Position numbers and translations under genes: made by a program
NCBI RefSeq assembly: GCF_005938675.2
Contig: NZ_VCCH02000032.1
Location: 1 to 64,000 of the forward strand
Reading direction: 5' to 3'
From: Mycobacterium sp. KBS0706
GTDB lineage: Bacteria; Pseudomonadota; Alphaproteobacteria; DSM-16000; Inquilinaceae
DNA length: 64,000 nucleotides
Shown here: positions 60,901 to 64,000 of the stretch, in pieces
Position numbering within the stretch: the first letter of the stretch is position 1
Layout: each line of letters begins with the position of its first letter
Notes under the pieces: model-generated
The model's input: only the letters and a program-made list of their open reading frames with translations
Database searches by the model: none
Told to the model about the DNA's origin: nothing

Positions 60901-62257
60901 CCGTCTCCGGCAGGATGCTGTCGGACAAGGCCAGGCCGACGCGCGACGTCGTCGCCTGGCGCAGCACGCCGCTGGCGGGCGAGACCGTCAGGATCGCCGG
61001 CGGCGTCGTGTCCGGCGCCTTCTGATGCGGCCGGAACGCCGTGTTGGAGCCGTGGTCGCTGCCGACGAAGACCAGGTTGCCGAACATCGCCACCTGGCCG
61101 AGATCCGGGTCGCGGTTGCCGCGCGGCGGCACCGTGACGTTGTCCGGCACCCGCTCGGACCGGCCGATCTCCAGATAGGAGCCGGGATTGGTGATGTCGA
61201 GCTTGAAGATGTAGCGCTGCGCCCCGACGATCAGATGGTCGTCCTGGGCGGCGCAGTACAGACCCTCCTCGATCGGCGTGGTCTCGTTCTCGATCTTGAC
61301 CTCGCGCAGGTTCGAGAGGTCGTAGCCGGCCATCTTGCCGTCGCCGTTCCGGCCCGAGGTGTAGAGCTTCCGGCCGTTGAAGCAGGTGGCGTAGTAGTTC
61401 GGCAGGGTGGTCTTGCCGCCGATCAGCGTCGGGTTCAGCGGGTCGGAGATGTCGAGGCTGGCGAAGCCCGACGTGGTCTCCATCGAGGTCAGCACCATCT
61501 CGTTACCCATGGCGAAGACCGGTCCGGCGCGGAAGCCGCCCAGCTCGCCCAGCGGCACCGGGTTGGCCCGGCCGTTGCCGCGGTCGGCGATCCTGGCATT
61601 GGCCGGATCGCCGGCATCGACGATGAACATGCCGCGGCTGGCCGAGGCGACATAGAGATACGGGGCCTGCCAGTACATCTGCCAGTTGACGTTCTCGTAG
61701 TCGCCGGCATTGACACCCGGCAATACAAGCTTTTTCACCTGTTTGATGTCGTTGATGTCAGTGAAGTCCCAGAACTCCACGCCGTAGATGCTGGGCAGGG
61801 CGATGTAGTCCTTGCCGCCGATGGTGGCCTGGCCGAAGGCGTGCGGCTCGCGGAACTCCTTGGTGCGGCCGTCCGGCTCGTAGATGGTCTTGACCAGCTT
61901 GATGTCGCGCGGATTGCTGACGTCGTAGATCAGGAAGCCGCCCGTCGCCTCGCCGCTGTCCGGCGCGAACAGGGTCACGAAATAGCCGTTGTGCATGACA
62001 CCGACATTGGTGCCGTAAGGCTTCTGCGGGCTGGTGTTGCCGGGGATGGTGTACTGGATGACCGGGATGCCGTTCTGGTAGGTCCCGTTGTTCCAGTCGA
62101 TCACCGAGATCTCCCGCAACAGCTCGGCATCGGTGTAGGTGAGGTTGCCGAGTCCCGGCCCTTCGAGAGGAAGGGGATCCTGGGCGGAAGCCGGCAGGCC
62201 GGGAGCCAGAGACACGGAGACCAAGCCGGCCAGGAGGGCCAGTCGACAGGCGTTCAT
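57953..62257 (-). CDS. Exported mosaic beta-propeller/LamG/PKD protein with a dihaem cytochrome c end
   Basis: 1434 residues. A Sec signal (ALLAGLVSVSLAPGLPASAQ) leads to an LVIVD-type propeller (about 30-400, repeated DISDP and DITNPG units), an Ig-like Big_5-type domain (about 405-530) and a LamG domain (about 535-720). A PKD domain (YIWNFGDGSAPV), a YVTN-type propeller (about 810-1170) and a C-terminal cytochrome part follow. The haem motifs are CASCH near residue 1198 and CTTCH near 1330, set in a MauG/BCCP-like region. It would act in the periplasm or at the surface in electron transfer or as a peroxidase-like enzyme. GGGGGAG precedes the ATG. Divergent from dipZ. Function unknown. Confidence 0.85.
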   Translation of the reverse strand: MNACRLALLAGLVSVSLAPGLPASAQDPLPLEGPGLGNLTYTDAELLREISVIDWNNGTYQNGIPVIQYTIPGNTSPQKPYGTNVGVMHNGYFVTLFAPDSGEATGGFLIYDVSNPRDIKLVKTIYEPDGRTKEFREPHAFGQATIGGKDYIALPSIYGVEFWDFTDINDIKQVKKLVLPGVNAGDYENVNWQMYWQAPYLYVASASRGMFIVDAGDPANARIADRGNGRANPVPLGELGGFRAGPVFAMGNEMVLTSMETTSGFASLDISDPLNPTLIGGKTTLPNYYATCFNGRKLYTSGRNGDGKMAGYDLSNLREVKIENETTPIEEGLYCAAQDDHLIVGAQRYIFKLDITNPGSYLEIGRSERVPDNVTVPPRGNRDPDLGQVAMFGNLVFVGSDHGSNTAFRPHQKAPDTTPPAILTVSPASGVLRQATTSRVGLALSDSILPETVNAGTFIVRPKGGTALAGTYSVQLGIVNFSPTQPLQLNTEYEVVLTAGGVKDYAGNALAQEFTSSFTTGSQAVPTSYVNRWPLASTLTDVAGSNDGKAGSQDSYAEGGLDFTPRTTGVELESSSIAEVLGGTATVSFRMKTSQIGNSNPWQAPGIFGRDQVGGANDVFWGWIDNAGHLNLSVGDRSATNPVTRSAAPINDGQWHQVAMTRDAVTGAQAMFIDGAKVASTGIAGVLGLFDKLQMLGQIQGNPVAFKGILADVRVYKRVLTDAEVDGIFNPRPAVLPQQQVAKAVALDPAALGLSGAKYIWNFGDGSAPVTTTAASPIARYTYPTPGNYTVSVTVVTEDGTETSFSFLQSVIHPVTAAAPTHTSNIVGNATAVYALDPDAGTLAAIDAATLAKSWQLPVGKEPKTLALGPGGKLWVAVQGDDKLLRIDPLTKAVSSFTLDYGSAPYGVAFTPDGTKGLLTLAGKSVLAVFNPSTGAITRRVTLPDGGDLRGIAVSADSKTAYVTRFRSKMTQGEVYKVSLATTAGPTVIALPVDTTTPATEAAAPGVANYMNQVVISPDGRRAVLPSKKDNIVQGRYRKAIDLKADTTVRSILSQLDLAQGKEVFAEQIDFNNRGPARAAIFAPSGNYLFVAEMESNSVEIVDPYRRAVVGSVAGMARTPHGLYLDASRKRLFVNAFLDRGVTVHDIGKVLTGEDFITPAPTVIATVATEPLPTAVLAGKRIFYNAADPRMSSESYISCASCHVDGDSDGMVWDFTQRGEGLRRTISLQGRQGIGPAMGKLHWTANFDEQQDFEKDIRDEFEGAGFMTDADYAATINPLGPKKAGKSADLDNLAAYVTSLSTFQRSPYRTAQGCLTAEAQRGQQVVQAASCTTCHGTAVSQDNQRHDVGTVQPSSGTGSGQPLAGIGFDTPTLTGLWQSSSYFHNGQAATLADVFRPNLSAVHGGKVGVGNIAAVTAYLRSLDGQNACPGVASR

Positions 62258-62544
62258 TTTCTCCCCCTTCTTCCTTGTTCCGGCTCTACCGTCGAAGCAG
62301 CGGCCCCCCGGGCGAGCGGATATACGCGTCCATTCCTATTGACGATGAAGCGTCCCGGTTGCGGTGTCAATAAATCTCAAATATTGAAATATCTTTCAAA
62401 TACCGTCTTCTCGGCAGAGGCCGGATGCGGCTGGCGGAGAGCCAACAGCGTCTAACAACGGCTAACGGGCGGTGGCCGGGGCGATTGCCTACATGCCTCG
62501 TCAGGACCTCCACCCCCTGGCGGCTCCAGCCCCGGAGACCCAAG
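62258..62544. promoter_or_regulatory. Divergent promoter region between the cytochrome-like gene and dipZ
   Basis: A 287-base gap that is AT-rich at 62335-62410 and contains the small palindrome TCAA-ATA-TTGA and an imperfect TATTGAAA / TTTCAAATA pair. Promoters for both directions should lie here. I could not define a convincing -35/-10 pair. Confidence 0.35.
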
Positions 62545-64000
62545 ATGCTGCTGTTTGTGCTGGCCTATCTCGGCGGCGTGCTGACCATCGTCAGCCCTTG
62601 CATCCTGCCCGTCCTGCCCTTCGTCTTCGCCCGGGCGGACCGGCCGTTCCTGAGCAACGGGCTGCCGATGCTGGTCGGCATGGCCGTGACCTTCGCCGCC
62701 GTCGCCACCCTGGCCGCGGTGGCCGGCGGCTGGGCCGTCGCCGCCAATGAATGGGGCCGCATCGCCGCGGTCGCGCTGCTGGCGCTGTTCGGGGCGACGC
62801 TGCTGGTACCCCGCCTGGCCGACCGGCTGACCCGGCCCCTGGTCGTGCTCGGCGGCCGGCTGTCGGAGGCCGCCGAAGACGTCGGCACCCGGCGCTCCCC
62901 GGTGCCGGCGTCGCTGCTGCTGGGCGTCGCCACCGGCCTGCTCTGGGCGCCCTGCGCCGGGCCGGTGCTGGGGCTGATCCTGACCGGCGCCGCCCTGAAC
63001 GGCGCCAATCCCCAGACCTCGCTGCTGCTGCTGGCCTATGCCCTGGGCGCGGCCACCTCCCTGGCCCTGGCGCTGCGGGCCTTCGGCCGGATCTTCGCGG
63101 CGGTGAAGCGGTCGCTCGGCGCTGGCGAATGGATCCGCCGCGGCCTGGGCGTGGCGGTGCTGGCCGCCGTCGCGACCATCGTCCTGGGGCTCGACACCGG
63201 CCTGCTGACGCGGGTGTCGCTGGCCGGCACGACATCGATCGAGCACGGGCTGATCGACCGCCTGCACCCCGTGACCAGGATCGCCGGCCAGCCGGCCCCG
63301 CTGCCGGTCGTCGGCTTCTTCCCGCCTTTGGCCGGCGCGGTGGACTGGCTGAACTCACCGCCGCTGACGCGGGAGAGCCTGAAGGGCAAGGTCGTGCTGG
63401 TGCAGTTCTGGACCTATTCCTGCATCAACTGCCTGCGCACCATCCCCTATGTCCGCGCCTGGGCCGAAAAGTACAAGGACCAGGGGCTGGTGGTGATCGG
63501 CGTGCACTCGCCCGAATTCGCCTTCGAGCGCAATATCGACAATGTGCGCAAGGCGATCGCCGACCTGAAGATCGGCTACCCGGTGGCGATCGACAACAAT
63601 TACGCGGTCTGGCAGGCCTTCGGGAACCAGTACTGGCCAGCACAATACATCATCGAGACCCAGGGCCGGATCCGGCACGAGCATTTCGGCGAAGAGGGCT
63701 ATGACGAGTCGGAGCGGGTGATCCAGCAGCTGCTGGCCGAGGCCGGGCACAAGGACGTCGCCGGGCTGGTCGTGGTCAGCCCCGCCGGCGTCGAGGCGGC
63801 CTCGGACACCGACGATGTCGGGTCGCCCGAGACCTATGTCGGCTTCCGGCAGGCGGAGAGGTTTGTCTCGCCCGGCGGCGCAGTGCCGAATGCCAGCCAC
63901 GTCTACGAGTCAGGCCAGCCGCGGCTCAACCAATGGGGCCTGGCCGGAGACTGGACGGTCGGCGGCGAGCGGGCCTCACTGAACCAGGCGGGCGGCGGCA
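62545..64000 (+). CDS. dipZ: DipZ-type thiol-disulfide/cytochrome c biogenesis protein (truncated by the window)
   Basis: The first 485 residues of a larger protein. A CcdA-like membrane part of about six helices has SPCILPVLPFVFARADRP and APCAGPVLGLILTGAALN, each with the conserved cysteine. It is followed by a TlpA/thioredoxin domain with the active-site WTYSCINCLRT near residue 292 and GVHSPEFAFERN. The C-terminal galactose-binding-like part begins with SPETYVGFRQAERF. DipZ carries electrons across the membrane to reduce periplasmic disulfides. GGAG lies before the ATG. It is divergent from an exported CxxCH protein that would need such chemistry. The 3' end is outside the window. Confidence 0.92.
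   Translation, partial: MLLFVLAYLGGVLTIVSPCILPVLPFVFARADRPFLSNGLPMLVGMAVTFAAVATLAAVAGGWAVAANEWGRIAAVALLALFGATLLVPRLADRLTRPLVVLGGRLSEAAEDVGTRRSPVPASLLLGVATGLLWAPCAGPVLGLILTGAALNGANPQTSLLLLAYALGAATSLALALRAFGRIFAAVKRSLGAGEWIRRGLGVAVLAAVATIVLGLDTGLLTRVSLAGTTSIEHGLIDRLHPVTRIAGQPAPLPVVGFFPPLAGAVDWLNSPPLTRESLKGKVVLVQFWTYSCINCLRTIPYVRAWAEKYKDQGLVVIGVHSPEFAFERNIDNVRKAIADLKIGYPVAIDNNYAVWQAFGNQYWPAQYIIETQGRIRHEHFGEEGYDESERVIQQLLAEAGHKDVAGLVVVSPAGVEAASDTDDVGSPETYVGFRQAERFVSPGGAVPNASHVYESGQPRLNQWGLAGDWTVGGERASLNQAGGG

Noticed and set aside
57953..62257. Calling the dihaem protein MauG and linking it to methylamine dehydrogenase
   Set aside because: No mauA/B or other mau gene is near, the methylamine genes here belong to the indirect pathway, and only the C-terminal part resembles MauG/BCCP proteins.
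58049..62455. 1468-residue plus-strand frame opposite the mosaic cytochrome gene
   Set aside because: Composition is Arg/Gly/Asp/His-rich without motifs. The minus-strand frame has a ribosome site, signal peptide and clear domains.

Overview
The window looks like chromosomal DNA of a GC-rich alphaproteobacterium. Codon third positions are strongly G/C, Sec and Tat signal peptides are Gram-negative in type, and the intergenic regions carry palindromic repeats of a kind common in this class. Trimethylamine monooxygenase, trimethylamine N-oxide demethylase and the N-methylglutamate pathway together are also typical of alphaproteobacteria. Rhodospirillales (an Inquilinus- or Azospirillum-like lineage) is my best inference, but no rRNA or other taxonomic marker is present to prove it. 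I see no tRNA, rRNA, CRISPR array, transposase or phage gene.

Layout. 1-3928: start of an unidentified gene, a small ribbon-helix-helix protein, and a macAB-type export pair. 3954-6557: an aconitase. 6895-21994: a methylated-amine catabolic locus, all on the minus strand except a divergent APC permease. The encoded steps run trimethylamine to TMAO (Tmm), TMAO to dimethylamine plus formaldehyde (Tdm), dimethylamine to methylamine (DmmDABC), methylamine to gamma-glutamylmethylamide (GmaS) and on to N-methylglutamate (MgsABC). An XRE-cupin regulator sits inside it. The last enzyme, N-methylglutamate dehydrogenase (mgdABCD), is not in the window.

22055-33779: mostly stand-alone minus-strand genes. 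These are a VOC protein, a Tat-exported epoxide-hydrolase-like protein, small oxidoreductases, a PAS histidine kinase with two response regulators and an Rrf2 regulator, an SDR, an MscS channel fused to a cyclic-nucleotide-binding domain, an SGNH hydrolase and a GntR regulator. 33920-45022: a carbohydrate or polyol uptake and catabolism operon with binding protein, ABC ATPase, permease, SorC regulator, aldo/keto reductase, GlpD-like dehydrogenase, LsrF/DhnA-type aldolase, FGGY kinase and iron alcohol dehydrogenase. Its layout recalls lsr and ery operons, but the substrate is unknown. 45371-45769: a RidA-family gene behind a promoter with paired palindromic operators.

46173-55273: the most unusual block, a three-gene plus-strand unit. 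It encodes an exported LysM-like/FecR/Ig-like protein, an exported 1622-residue protein with about 15 PKD-type repeats, and a membrane class III adenylate cyclase whose start codon overlaps the PKD stop. I infer an envelope-to-cAMP sensing module. 55406-57886: methylmalonate-semialdehyde dehydrogenase and a divergent LysR regulator. 57953-62257: a 1434-residue exported mosaic protein (two beta-propeller regions, Ig-like, LamG and PKD domains) ending in two CxxCH haem sites. Divergent from it is a DipZ-type thiol-disulfide/cytochrome biogenesis gene cut by the window end.

Two intergenic palindromic repeat families (three copies of about 100 bp and two of about 135 bp) are scattered through the window. 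Several strong hairpins mark operon ends.
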